Shown here: positions 1 to 8,506 of the stretch, in pieces | Layout: each line of letters opens with the position of its first letter | Position numbering within the stretch: position 1 is the first letter of the stretch | Assembly (NCBI GenBank): GCA_964511665.1 | Contig: CAZEHA010000002.1 | Span: 84,300 to 148,299 of the forward strand | Origin: JAGOEF01 sp964511665 | Lineage (GTDB): Bacteria; Bacteroidota; Bacteroidia; Bacteroidales; ML635J-15 | DNA length: 64,000 bases | Direction of reading: 5' to 3' | The notes under the pieces: generated by a model | What the model saw: only the letters and a program-made list of their open reading frames with translations | Database searches by the model: none | What the model was told of the DNA's origin: nothing | Position numbers and translations under genes: made by a program

Positions 1-192
1 ACTTTCAACATCGGGAAATACCGAAAAAAAGTCACGGGTAATAATATTTACACGTTTATCGGTGCATTGAGCCGATAAGATAACTGCAACAAGAAGCTGA
101 TAAGGAGTGGTATAAACCAACTCTGTTTCAGGCTCGGGCGAATGGTTTTGAAACCATTCGATAATAGCTTGTGCACGTTGTTTGCGAGTCAT
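1..192 (-). CDS. nth: Endonuclease III, N-terminal part (cut by window edge)
   Basis: The first 64 codons of a base-excision repair DNA glycosylase/AP lyase are visible. The translation contains TPYQLLVAVILSAQCTDKRV, the strongly conserved N-terminal block of Nth. The rest, including the helix-hairpin-helix, catalytic Lys/Asp and Fe-S cysteines, lies outside the window. The ATG at 192 is 2 bases downstream of the trxB stop on the minus strand, so nth is the last visible gene of a probable operon with trxB. The family assignment is firm; completeness cannot be judged. Confidence 0.9.
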   Translation of the reverse strand, partial: MTRKQRAQAIIEWFQNHSPEPETELVYTTPYQLLVAVILSAQCTDKRVNIITRDFFSVFPDVES

Positions 193-194
193 TT

Positions 195-1121
195 CTATAC
201 TTGATTCAGAAAACGTTCGGCATCAATTGCAGCCATGCAGCCTGATCCGGCAGCTGTAGTGGCTTGTCGGTAGTGCTTGTCTTGCACATCGCCACAGGCA
301 AATACTCCGGGCACATTGGTATATGTTGATCCAGGAACGGTTTTGATATAACCTGCTTCATCGGTATCGACGTATTGCTTAAAAATATCGCTGTTGGGAT
401 GATGCCCAATAGCCACAAAAAAGCCGTGTATGGGAATGTGTTTTTCTTGTTGGTTTTCGTCGGTAAGAATTACACCCGTAACACCGCTAAAGTTACCAAC
501 AATTTCTTTGGTTTGGTGTTTCCACAAAACTTCGAGATTGGGAGTATTGAACACGCGCTGCTGCATGGCCTTTGAGGCTCTGAGCTCATCGCGGCGAACA
601 ATCAGATACACTTTGTTGCATAAACCGGCCAGATAAGTGGCTTCTTCGGCAGCAGTATCTCCACCCCCAACCACTGCAACATCTTTCCCTCGGTAAAAGA
701 AACCATCGCAGGTAGCACAGGCCGACACACCCTGACCTCGAAACTTTTGTTCCGATTCTAAACCCAAATATTTGGCTGTAGCTCCTGTAGCAATAATAAC
801 CGTATCGGCTATAATTTCGGTTCCATTATCGGCAAAAGCACGAAAGGGTCGTTGCGAAAAGTCGACTTTATGTATTACCCCAAACCGCACATCGGCACCA
901 AAGCGTAGGGCTTGTTTTTTTAAATCCTCCATCATGGCCGGGCCCGATACACCATTGGGGTAGCCCGGAAAGTTTTCGACTTCGGTAGTAGTTGTCAACT
1001 GCCCGCCCGGTTCCATGCCTTCGTAAACAATGGGCGACAAATTAGCACGAGATGCATAAATAGCGGCCGTAAAGCCTGCCGGTCCTGAACCGATAATCAG
1101 GCATTTAGTTTTTTCACTCAT
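195..1121 (-). CDS. trxB: Thioredoxin reductase
   Basis: A 308-residue flavoprotein that uses NADPH to reduce thioredoxin in the cytoplasm. The FAD-binding GSGPAGFTAA motif is at residues 11-20, the redox CATC pair with following DG at 135-140, and the NADPH-site GGGDTA at 152-157. Length and order fit the low-molecular-weight bacterial TrxB. It lies between a DsbD-N-like periplasmic protein (11-base gap) and nth (2-base gap), all on the minus strand, so it is probably co-transcribed with both. Nothing in the sequence suggests loss of function. Confidence 0.97.
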   Translation of the reverse strand: MSEKTKCLIIGSGPAGFTAAIYASRANLSPIVYEGMEPGGQLTTTTEVENFPGYPNGVSGPAMMEDLKKQALRFGADVRFGVIHKVDFSQRPFRAFADNGTEIIADTVIIATGATAKYLGLESEQKFRGQGVSACATCDGFFYRGKDVAVVGGGDTAAEEATYLAGLCNKVYLIVRRDELRASKAMQQRVFNTPNLEVLWKHQTKEIVGNFSGVTGVILTDENQQEKHIPIHGFFVAIGHHPNSDIFKQYVDTDEAGYIKTVPGSTYTNVPGVFACGDVQDKHYRQATTAAGSGCMAAIDAERFLNQV

Positions 1122-1132
1122 AGTGTGTAATA

Positions 1133-1630
1133 TTATTTAATTCTTTTTATTTCGGTAATTCCCCAGGTGTTATCTCCCCTTTCAATTTTCATTATTACTT
1201 CATCGGTTATAAGCACACATTGACCATCGGGTTTGTAGCATGCCTGAACTTCTAGTGTCATCATGACATCGATTCGGTTGGCATCAATTGTGAAATCTCT
1301 TGCAAAAATAACTGTGTTTTCGTAGTAATTCACATTCATATCAAAAACATCATCGTACATTGTGCTATATGGGGTAATTCTGTATAATGGCTTATTGGCC
1401 TGTTCATCCGTTTTTTCATCGAAAGCAATAATCATTGGTAAAGGCCCACCATCGGGCATCTCTTCGGCATACACATACCAATCTTTGGCAATGTTGGTTT
1501 TAATTTTCAAAACAAATCCATCGTTGGACCTATCTTCTACCACAAACTTCCATTCTACAGGCTTAAGAGGCTGAGCAGCAGCAACCGAAGCAAACAGCAT
1601 TCCGGCCAATATTAACATTGTCTTTATCAT
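1133..1630 (-). CDS. Periplasmic DsbD N-terminal-domain-like protein
   Basis: A 165-residue secreted protein with signal peptide MIKTMLILAGMLFASVAAAQ. The body resembles the N-terminal (alpha) domain of DsbD, the thiol-exchange module that passes electrons to periplasmic partners. A Cys pair sits in the ACYKPDGQC segment, where DsbD-alpha has its redox cysteines. The transmembrane and thioredoxin-like domains of full DsbD are absent, as in the stand-alone proteins of this type common in Bacteroidetes. The gene overlaps the DUF4249 stop by 4 bases and is followed by trxB. The thiol-redox role is inferred from family and context. Confidence 0.75.
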   Translation of the reverse strand: MIKTMLILAGMLFASVAAAQPLKPVEWKFVVEDRSNDGFVLKIKTNIAKDWYVYAEEMPDGGPLPMIIAFDEKTDEQANKPLYRITPYSTMYDDVFDMNVNYYENTVIFARDFTIDANRIDVMMTLEVQACYKPDGQCVLITDEVIMKIERGDNTWGITEIKRIK

Positions 1631-2559
1631 TGTATTAGTTCTATTGTTGCACTATCGGTAATATGCACCTTTACAATATTAGTGCCATACCCTCCAAAAA
1701 AACCCTGAGCCGGATCACCTTGAATATTTGTGAGAATGGTTGCAGGGTTCGTGAACGGATTTCCCCAGGTAATCATGTGTCGGTAGTAACTATTCCAGAA
1801 TTTGTAGTGTTCTACGTCAATGCTCGAGAGTCGAATCAAAACATTTGTATTTTTACCGTATGCCACCGCTTCAAGAAACTCTTCATCGGTTTCGTCGTTG
1901 TTTTCGAAAAACGAAATTATTTCGGCACCTTTAGAAATGAAGTTGAACACCACTTTTTTTCCATTATCGTACAAATCATCTGAAATATGACTTCCGAAAT
2001 AAGGTTTCAAAAAGCCAAGCTGCTCGAATTCTACCATAGTATGCAAAGCGTAACAGTTGCCGGGTTGTGGCGGATCTTGAAAAGCAAAGCTGATATAACC
2101 CAGCGAATCGTGATCGCTCAATAAGTTGAACCAAACACTATCGATTACAACCGGCTGTGGGATACTTGTGTAGGCAAAATACTTTTTGTCGTTATAAGAA
2201 ACATCTAAGCGGTATTGCCTACCCACTTCACCTGTCATATTGTCGCATGTATAACCAAAATATGGGAATTGTGGTATAAATGCAGGGTATAGCCTTACTC
2301 GTTGAGTACCATCGCTAATAGTTACCACTGTCGACTCGCTAAATACCATCATGTTAATTAATGTTGAAGAATCGACCACGTCGAAATATCCGGCATTTTT
2401 AGTAAGAAATACATAGGGGTTTTCACCATTCACAATATAAGCTTCAACAACAAGTTTTTCGACAGGGCGCGGCAAATCGACAGATATATCAATTTCGCAA
2501 GAAACCAGCATGAAAAGAAGTATCATTGGAGGCACAAAATTTTTGAAGTGTTTTTTCAT
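1627..2559 (-). CDS. DUF4249 family lipoprotein
   Basis: A 310-residue protein with a lipoprotein signal (a hydrophobic run ending MLVSC at about residue 21) and the DUF4249 opening, including the KLVVEAYIVNGENPYVFLT segment. DUF4249 lipoproteins in Bacteroidetes usually sit next to a TonB-dependent receptor, as here (5-base gap to the receptor upstream). By analogy with SusD they may be surface substrate-binding partners. No substrate can be named from the sequence. The 4-base stop/start overlap with the next gene implies translational coupling. Confidence 0.85.
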   Translation of the reverse strand: MKKHFKNFVPPMILLFMLVSCEIDISVDLPRPVEKLVVEAYIVNGENPYVFLTKNAGYFDVVDSSTLINMMVFSESTVVTISDGTQRVRLYPAFIPQFPYFGYTCDNMTGEVGRQYRLDVSYNDKKYFAYTSIPQPVVIDSVWFNLLSDHDSLGYISFAFQDPPQPGNCYALHTMVEFEQLGFLKPYFGSHISDDLYDNGKKVVFNFISKGAEIISFFENNDETDEEFLEAVAYGKNTNVLIRLSSIDVEHYKFWNSYYRHMITWGNPFTNPATILTNIQGDPAQGFFGGYGTNIVKVHITDSATIELIQ

Positions 2560-2564
2560 AGTCG

Positions 2565-4940
2565 TTAAAAATTAAAATTCCAGGTTATCGCAGGCAGTAT
2601 TGGGATTAATGATACCTGTTTGGCTACCGTTCTGAAATTTCCCTGGTCGACATTTCCCTCGTAGAAAAAATATATGAAATAGGGATTTTTACGGTTATAC
2701 ACATTGTAAACCGAAAAATTAAGTTCCGATTTCCATCTTTCCGTTTTTTTCAACACATAACTCACCGAAATATCAAGGCGATGATATGGATCGAGTCGGT
2801 AAGAATTCCTGGGTCCATACTCGTTTACTATCTGTCCATCAATAATATACCTTGCAATTGGTAAAGTGGTTGTATTTCCGGTAGCATACACAAACACCGA
2901 ACCTATCGTCCACTTTTCGTTTATAAAATAAGTAAGCGTAAGCGACAAATCATGTCGTCGATCGTATTTTGCAGGGAAAGGGTTTCCGTTGTCGATTTCA
3001 TTAAAAAAACGCTGAGTTTTCGACCAGGTATAACCAATCCATCCAGTAATACGACCGGTACGCCTCTTCAGAAACAGTTCAAGTCCATAGGAGCTTCCAT
3101 CTCCAAAAATGAAGTAATTGTCGGGATTATCGTTCAAATCGTCGCCATATAAAGCTCCATCCATATACTCGATTAAATTCTTCAATTGCTTATAGTAAAT
3201 CTCGGCAGAGGCTTCGAACTGATTGTTTGCAAAATTTCGAAAATATCCGGCAGCAACCTGTCGCCCAAACTGAGGTTTAACCCTATCGCTGCTGGGCACC
3301 CATAAATCGGTAGGGAGTGTTGATGCAGATAACGAAGCCAAGTGTATAAATTGATTGTTCTGCATATACGAGAATTTCACACTCGATGTTTTACCTGTAG
3401 ATATCTTCATCGAGAACCGTGGTTCGGGAGAGTAATAATCGCACACCAGTTCGTTGGCTGCGTAAACAATAGAATCGACAGTATGCATATTATTGTCATC
3501 TTTCAAAAACCGGGTAAACGGTCCTGTTTGAAAAAAACCATTTAAACGAAAACCTGCATACATAGAAACTTTATCGTTAATTATAAAGTCATCGCCAATG
3601 TATACCGATGCTTCATGGGCATATTGCCGATTACTTTCATTAAAATTATAGGCCATATCGCCGAAGTCGGCCGTTACTGTATTGGGAGTAAAAATATGAT
3701 ACACGTAGTTTGTTCCAAACTTTACAGTATGTTTTGGGTTGGGCAACCACGTAAAATCCTGTTTAAAATTAACATCTCTTATTCCCGAATTCTGAATAAG
3801 CCTAAAGCCATCGGAGCCATCTTCGTTGCGCATTCCCACATCAGTTGAAAACTGATAATCGCTAAACACAGCTGTTGTGTTCAGGAAAAACCGACTATTG
3901 AACAAATGATTCCAACGCAAAGAAGCCATTCCATTGCCCCAAGGTATTTTCATCATAAAATTAGATTCGGAACTTTTAAAGCTGAAAATATCTTTTCCAT
4001 AATAGGCGCTAAAGAATAGGCGGTCTTTGTCGGAGAACCGATAGTTGAATTTAGCATTCAAATCGTAGAAGTAGTATCCCGAACCTTTAAATGGACTGGT
4101 TTTTTTAACAAATGGCTGCACTAAAATATCGATATAAGTACGTCGTGCCGAAATCAGAAAACTGCAGGTATCTTTTTTAACAGGCCCCTGTACTGTAAGC
4201 CGCGTAGCAATGGTACCAATACCTCCATCTACATGAAACGATCTCATATTTCCGTTGTCCATCGAAATATCGAGCACCGAGCTAACCCGTCCTCCATACT
4301 GCGCAGGCATACCTCCTTTGTATAATTCCACATCTTTAATAGCATCGGCATTAAACACCGAAAAGAAACCAAATAAATGAGAGGCATTGTAAACAACAGC
4401 CTCATCGAGCAAAATAAGATTTTGGTCGGGACCTCCGCCTCGTACATAGAACCCTGAATTTCCATCACCTGCCGACTGAACACCCGGCAATAACTGAATG
4501 GTCTTTAGGATATCGACCTCGCCCATAAATGCCGGAATGGTTTTGACTTCTTCTACCGGCAGCTTGTTCACACTCATACGACTATCCTGAATATTACGAT
4601 CGGTTCGTTCGCCACTTACCACTATTTCGTTTGCCATGTATGCAGTAGCTTTCAGATTGATATTCAACGAAATGTTTTTATTCAGGCTTATCTCTCGAAC
4701 TTCCTCTTGATATCCAATAAACGAATATTTCAAACTATATGTGCCTGCCGGAAGCGATAATGAATAAAAACCATATGCATTACTGGTAGTTCCGGTTCTT
4801 TCATCGGTTACAATTACGTTGGCTCCTATCAATTCTTCGCCGCTTGATGCATCTTTAACGTATCCGCTAATTGTGTATTTTTGGGCATTGACATTCGTTA
4901 ACAACAAGAGAATCAACACATTGGCAATAATAATTCGCAT
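2565..4940 (-). CDS. TonB-dependent receptor with carboxypeptidase-like N-terminal domain
   Basis: A 791-residue outer-membrane receptor. After a signal peptide (about residues 1-19, ending in NAQ) comes a CarboxypepD_reg-like domain (about 22-105, with TISGYVKDASSGEELIGANV), then a plug domain (about 130-225, with ILLDEAVVYNASHLFGFFSV) and a beta-barrel ending in alternating aromatic strands (ITWNFNF). It heads an operon with a DUF4249 lipoprotein, a DsbD-N-like protein, trxB and nth. No Fe, B12 or polysaccharide signature is evident, so the ligand is unknown. It is shorter than SusC-type receptors and lacks a SusD partner. Confidence 0.92.
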   Translation of the reverse strand: MRIIIANVLILLLLTNVNAQKYTISGYVKDASSGEELIGANVIVTDERTGTTSNAYGFYSLSLPAGTYSLKYSFIGYQEEVREISLNKNISLNINLKATAYMANEIVVSGERTDRNIQDSRMSVNKLPVEEVKTIPAFMGEVDILKTIQLLPGVQSAGDGNSGFYVRGGGPDQNLILLDEAVVYNASHLFGFFSVFNADAIKDVELYKGGMPAQYGGRVSSVLDISMDNGNMRSFHVDGGIGTIATRLTVQGPVKKDTCSFLISARRTYIDILVQPFVKKTSPFKGSGYYFYDLNAKFNYRFSDKDRLFFSAYYGKDIFSFKSSESNFMMKIPWGNGMASLRWNHLFNSRFFLNTTAVFSDYQFSTDVGMRNEDGSDGFRLIQNSGIRDVNFKQDFTWLPNPKHTVKFGTNYVYHIFTPNTVTADFGDMAYNFNESNRQYAHEASVYIGDDFIINDKVSMYAGFRLNGFFQTGPFTRFLKDDNNMHTVDSIVYAANELVCDYYSPEPRFSMKISTGKTSSVKFSYMQNNQFIHLASLSASTLPTDLWVPSSDRVKPQFGRQVAAGYFRNFANNQFEASAEIYYKQLKNLIEYMDGALYGDDLNDNPDNYFIFGDGSSYGLELFLKRRTGRITGWIGYTWSKTQRFFNEIDNGNPFPAKYDRRHDLSLTLTYFINEKWTIGSVFVYATGNTTTLPIARYIIDGQIVNEYGPRNSYRLDPYHRLDISVSYVLKKTERWKSELNFSVYNVYNRKNPYFIYFFYEGNVDQGNFRTVAKQVSLIPILPAITWNFNF

Positions 4941-5057
4941 ATTAATGTAATATTTTTCGCAGCACTAAAAGTAACACAAAAACGCATCAGTCTGAATACA
5001 CAGTTTTAATATTAACCAAAAATTAAGACTTATGTTTTGTTTTATTTTCAAAAAGAT

Positions 5058-5088
5058 TTTGCATTGTTTAAATGCTTTCTTACATTTG
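5058..5088 (+). promoter_or_regulatory. Promoter of tRNA-Pro
   Basis: TTTG at 5058-5061, exactly 19 bases, then TACATTTG at 5081-5088. This is a perfect match to the Bacteroidetes primary-sigma promoter TTTG-N19-TAnnTTTG. The tRNA begins 12 bases downstream. Confidence 0.85.
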
Positions 5089-5100
5089 CACCACATTTTT

Positions 5101-5174
5101 CGGGGTGTGGCGCAGTTGGCTAGCGTACTTGCATGGGGTGCAAGGGGTCGGAAGTTCGAGTCTTCTCACCCCGA
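5101..5174 (+). tRNA. tRNA-Pro (GGG)
   Basis: A 74-base cloverleaf can be drawn: acceptor CGGGGTG pairs with CACCCCG (5167-5173), followed by discriminator A. The D-arm is GCGC/GCGT; the anticodon stem is CTTGC/GCAAG with loop ATGGGGT, giving anticodon GGG; the T-arm is GGAAG-TTCGAGT-CTTCT. The GGG anticodon reads proline CCC/CCU. CCA is not encoded. It has its own promoter and terminator and is monocistronic. Confidence 0.95.
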
Positions 5175-5176
5175 CG

Positions 5177-5203
5177 AAAAAAGCGACAAATTGTCGCTTT
5201 TTT
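5177..5203 (+). terminator. Rho-independent terminator after tRNA-Pro
   Basis: AAAAAAGCGACAA is followed almost at once by its reverse complement TTGTCGCTTTTTT, so the loop comes from the central bases. The T-run completes an intrinsic terminator 2 bases after the tRNA. Confidence 0.85.
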
Positions 5204-5284
5204 AGGTTTTATGTAATCACAAGGGTTTAAGAACAGTGCCTTTGGGTTCGTGAATTTCAGGCCAATACTATTTGAACAAAAAAC

Positions 5285-6112
5285 TTACAGTCCTTGAATT
5301 TCCTTCATCAATACGCTCATTTCGCGCTGCATTTTCTCTGCCTCGCTACCGGCAACTTTGTCAAAATTGCTACTGCTATCGGCAAATATGATGTTTCGGG
5401 AAGAGTTGACCAATAAACCCACCTTTGCATTCATGCCATATTGGGCAACTTCATGCAGGCTTCCGCCTTGAGCTCCGACACCTGGCACCAACAGAAAATG
5501 CTTGGGAACAATTTTTCGAACATCGCTTAGCATTTCGGCACGAGTTGCTCCCACCACATACATCATATTGTTGCAATCGCCCCATTGCTGCGATTTTTCG
5601 AGCACCGATTCGAACAAGCGTTGTTGATTGTCGCTGTGGTACTGAAAATCGTCGGCACCTTTGTTCGAGGTTAATGCAAGCAGAATTACCCATTTATTTT
5701 TATAATCAAGAAAAGGACTCACCGAGTCGTGGCCCATGTAGGGAGCCACAGTAATGGCATCAACCTTCATGGTTTCGAAAAAGGCCCTGGCATATAAGCC
5801 CGAAGTATTACCAATATCGCCGCGCTTTGCGTCGGCAATAATAAATATTTCGGGGTACATGTGCTGAATGTATTGAATTGTTTTGGTAAGACTAATCCAT
5901 CCGGCAACACCATTGCACTCGTAAAAGGCTAAATTGGGTTTATACGCTATGGTGTAGCGGGCTGTTGCATCAACAATAGCCTTATTGAATTCGAAAACGG
6001 GGTCATCTGTTTCGAGCAGATGCTGTGGAATTTTTCTTATATCGCTGTCGAGACCTACACATAAGTAACTTCTTTTTCGCAAAATCTCATTGAATAATTC
6101 GTTGTAATTCAT
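5285..6112 (-). CDS. pyrF: Orotidine 5'-phosphate decarboxylase (type 2)
   Basis: A 275-residue cytoplasmic enzyme converting OMP to UMP, the last step of de novo pyrimidine synthesis. The catalytic DAKRGDIGNT motif is at residues 94-103, and LCVGLDSDIRKIP near the N-terminus marks the longer type 2 branch of the family. The phosphate-site segment LLVPGVGAQGG is also present. It follows prfA by 10 bases and closes the purM-prfA-pyrF operon. A tRNA-Pro unit lies beyond its 3' end on the opposite strand. Confidence 0.96.
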   Translation of the reverse strand: MNYNELFNEILRKRSYLCVGLDSDIRKIPQHLLETDDPVFEFNKAIVDATARYTIAYKPNLAFYECNGVAGWISLTKTIQYIQHMYPEIFIIADAKRGDIGNTSGLYARAFFETMKVDAITVAPYMGHDSVSPFLDYKNKWVILLALTSNKGADDFQYHSDNQQRLFESVLEKSQQWGDCNNMMYVVGATRAEMLSDVRKIVPKHFLLVPGVGAQGGSLHEVAQYGMNAKVGLLVNSSRNIIFADSSSNFDKVAGSEAEKMQREMSVLMKEIQGL

Positions 6113-6122
6113 TGTTTATGTT

Positions 6123-7208
6123 TTATTCGTTAGCTTCTTTTAAACGTTCGGCATTTTCGGCCATAATAAGCTGGTCGATAATTTCACGAATATCACCGTC
6201 CATTATTGCAGGCAAATTATACAGGGTTAAACCAATTCTATGATCGGTAACCCTACCTTGCGGATAGTTGTATGTTCGAATTTTGGCCGATCTGTCGCCT
6301 GTAGAAACCATGGTTTTTCGTTTACTGGCAATAGAATCGAGATATTTCTGATATTCGAGATTATACAAGCGTGTTTTCAGCTCTTTCATGGCTTTTTCAA
6401 GATTTTTCATCTTCGATTTCTCATCCTGACAAGTTACCACAGTTCCTGTGGGCAGGTGAGTAAGCCTGATTGCTGAATAGGTAGTGTTCACACTTTGTCC
6501 GCCGGGACCCGAAGAACAGTATTCGTCACGTTTTATATCAGCAGGATTCAACTGAATATCGACATCTTCGGCTTCGGGTAACACAGCTACCGAAGCGGCC
6601 GAGGTATGCACCCTACCCTGTGTTTCGGTTTGTGGCACTCGTTGAACGCGGTGCACACCCGATTCATATTTTAGTATTCCATACACACCTTCTCCGGCTA
6701 CACTCACCACAATTTCTTTATATCCACCCTGGGTTCCTTCGGCAATACGGCTTACCTCCATCCTCCAGCCCTGTATTTCGCAAAACTTGCTGTACATACG
6801 AAATAAGTCGCCTGCAAATATACTGGCCTCGTCTCCACCCGAGCCGGCGCGTATTTCGAGAATGGCACTTTTTTCGTCTTCGGGATCTTTAGGAATAAGC
6901 ATTAAGCGTATTTCTTCTTCGAATGGTTCCACTTTTTGCAGCAAATCATCGAGTTCTTGCTTGGCCATTTCGCGCATTTCCTCATCTTTTTCAACATTGA
7001 GCATTCTTCGTGCATCGTCGATGTTGGATAAAACAAGCATATACTCTTCGAAAGCAGCAATTATCGGACTTAACTCCTTGAATTCTTTGTTCAGTTTGAT
7101 ATATTTATCCATATCAGACATTACCGATGGATCAGAGATCAACCGTTTTACTTCTTCGAAACGTTTTCTGACTCCCTCGAGCTTATCAATCATCAATTTA
7201 TCCGCCAT
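6123..7208 (-). CDS. prfA: Peptide chain release factor 1
   Basis: A 361-residue class I release factor that recognises UAA/UAG and triggers peptidyl-tRNA hydrolysis on the ribosome. The GGQ motif is at residues 236-238 within SSGPGGQSVNTT. The codon-recognition tripeptide region is at about 192-194 (PQT where PAT is most common), followed by QGRVHTSAASVAV. Length and an acidic coiled N-terminal domain fit RF1, not RF2. Gaps of 21 bases to purM and 10 bases to pyrF indicate one operon. Confidence 0.97.
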   Translation of the reverse strand: MADKLMIDKLEGVRKRFEEVKRLISDPSVMSDMDKYIKLNKEFKELSPIIAAFEEYMLVLSNIDDARRMLNVEKDEEMREMAKQELDDLLQKVEPFEEEIRLMLIPKDPEDEKSAILEIRAGSGGDEASIFAGDLFRMYSKFCEIQGWRMEVSRIAEGTQGGYKEIVVSVAGEGVYGILKYESGVHRVQRVPQTETQGRVHTSAASVAVLPEAEDVDIQLNPADIKRDEYCSSGPGGQSVNTTYSAIRLTHLPTGTVVTCQDEKSKMKNLEKAMKELKTRLYNLEYQKYLDSIASKRKTMVSTGDRSAKIRTYNYPQGRVTDHRIGLTLYNLPAIMDGDIREIIDQLIMAENAERLKEANE

Positions 7209-7229
7209 ATAAAACAGTATTTTTCATTA

Positions 7230-8402
7230 TTAGTATTGGAACTCGCCATATTCCGAACGAATCAAAAGCGATGGTTTAGTGGCAGCTTCGCAATAACCCA
7301 CAATACGGGCTTCAACACCAAAGCCTTGACTAATCTTTATGACTGCTTCAGCCAATTGCGGACTACAATATATTTCGAACCTATGCCCCATATTAAACAC
7401 CCTATACATTTCGCGCCAGGGTGTACCCGATGTTTCCTGAATTAATGAAAACAGCGGCGGCACCTGAAACATATTGTTTTTCACAATACGCAAGCTGTCA
7501 ACAAAATGAAGCACCTTGGTTTGAGCACCGCCACTGCAGTGAATTAGGCCATGAATATTGTTTCGGTAATTACGAAGCACTTCTTTAATTATGGGGGCAT
7601 AGGTGCGGGTAGGCGACAAAACCAGTTTGCCTGCATCAAGGCCGGTTTCAGCAACTAAGTCGGTTAACCGGTATTTACCAGAATATACAAGCGATTCATC
7701 GATTCCATTGTCGTAACTCTCGGGGTATTTTTCAGCCAGATATTTACTAAACATATCATGTCGGGCCGAGGTAAGGCCATTGCTACCCATTCCGCCGTTG
7801 TAGCAATCTTCGTACACTGCCTGACCGTATGATTCTAAACCAATAATAACATCGCCGGGCGATATTTTCTCGTTGGTAATTACCTGACTTCGTGGCATTC
7901 GGGCACTTACTGTAGAATCTACAATAATGGTTCTAACCAAATCGCCTACATCGGCAGTTTCGCCTCCGGTGAGATAAAGTTCGATACCCATTTTACGAAA
8001 TTCCTCACAAATTTCTTCGGTTCCTTCAATTATGGCTTTTATCACTTCGCCGGGTATCAGTCGTTTGTTTCGGCCAATAGTGGAAGACAGTAACACGGGG
8101 ACATCGGTGGCACCCACACATAGCAAATCGTCGGTGTTCATTACAATAGCGTCTTTGGCAACACCTTTCCATACCGAGATATCACCGGTTTCGCGCCAAT
8201 AGAGATAAGCCAGCGATGTTTTGGTTCCGGCACCGTCGGCATGCATAATATTACAATAATCGTCATCACCACCTAGCAAGTCGGGTAATATTTTGCAAAA
8301 CGCTTTCGGATAAATGCCTTTGCTAATATTTCCGAGTGCTGCGTGCACATCTTCTTTGGCTGCTGAAACACCCCGTTTTATGTATCTTTCTTCAGAGTTC
8401 AT
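7230..8402 (-). CDS. purM: Phosphoribosylformylglycinamidine cyclo-ligase (AIR synthetase)
   Basis: A 390-residue enzyme of purine synthesis, cyclising FGAM to AIR with ATP. Family hallmarks are HADGAGTKTSLAYLYW near residue 55, MNTDDLLCVGAT, YLTGGETADVGD and ECY-like glycine-rich segments. The ATG at 8402 is preferred over an upstream in-frame start at 8498 because MNSEERYIKRGVSAAKEDVH is the usual start, and a promoter (8422-8452) and the terminator of the upstream gene lie in the intervening bases. It leads the purM-prfA-pyrF operon. Confidence 0.94.
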   Translation of the reverse strand: MNSEERYIKRGVSAAKEDVHAALGNISKGIYPKAFCKILPDLLGGDDDYCNIMHADGAGTKTSLAYLYWRETGDISVWKGVAKDAIVMNTDDLLCVGATDVPVLLSSTIGRNKRLIPGEVIKAIIEGTEEICEEFRKMGIELYLTGGETADVGDLVRTIIVDSTVSARMPRSQVITNEKISPGDVIIGLESYGQAVYEDCYNGGMGSNGLTSARHDMFSKYLAEKYPESYDNGIDESLVYSGKYRLTDLVAETGLDAGKLVLSPTRTYAPIIKEVLRNYRNNIHGLIHCSGGAQTKVLHFVDSLRIVKNNMFQVPPLFSLIQETSGTPWREMYRVFNMGHRFEIYCSPQLAEAVIKISQGFGVEARIVGYCEAATKPSLLIRSEYGEFQY

Positions 8403-8421
8403 CTCTATAAGATTTGGCTTG

Positions 8422-8452
8422 CAAAGGTAAATAAATATGTTATGGTAAAAAA
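8422..8452 (-). promoter_or_regulatory. purM: Promoter of the purM-prfA-pyrF operon
   Basis: On the minus strand TACCTTTG (complement of 8422-8429) matches the -7 element TAnnTTTG. TTTT lies 19 bases upstream where TTTG is expected. It is 20 bases before the purM ATG and supports the start at 8402. Confidence 0.7.
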
Positions 8453-8486
8453 GACAAATGCCGGTGTTACATAAACACTGGCATTT
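8445..8486 (-). terminator. Terminator after the OmpA-family gene
   Basis: The 13-base arms 8456-8468 and 8474-8486 are perfectly complementary (AAATGCCGGTGTT with AACACTGGCATTT, one G-T-type mismatch aside). A T-run follows on the minus strand, just downstream of the stop at 8507. It separates the envelope gene from the purM operon. Confidence 0.75.
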
Positions 8487-8506
8487 ACTCTGTATCAATA
8501 TCTCAA

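Noticed and set aside
8402..8498. Longer purM start at 8498
   Set aside because: The added residues overlap the terminator of the upstream gene and the purM promoter, and do not resemble PurM.
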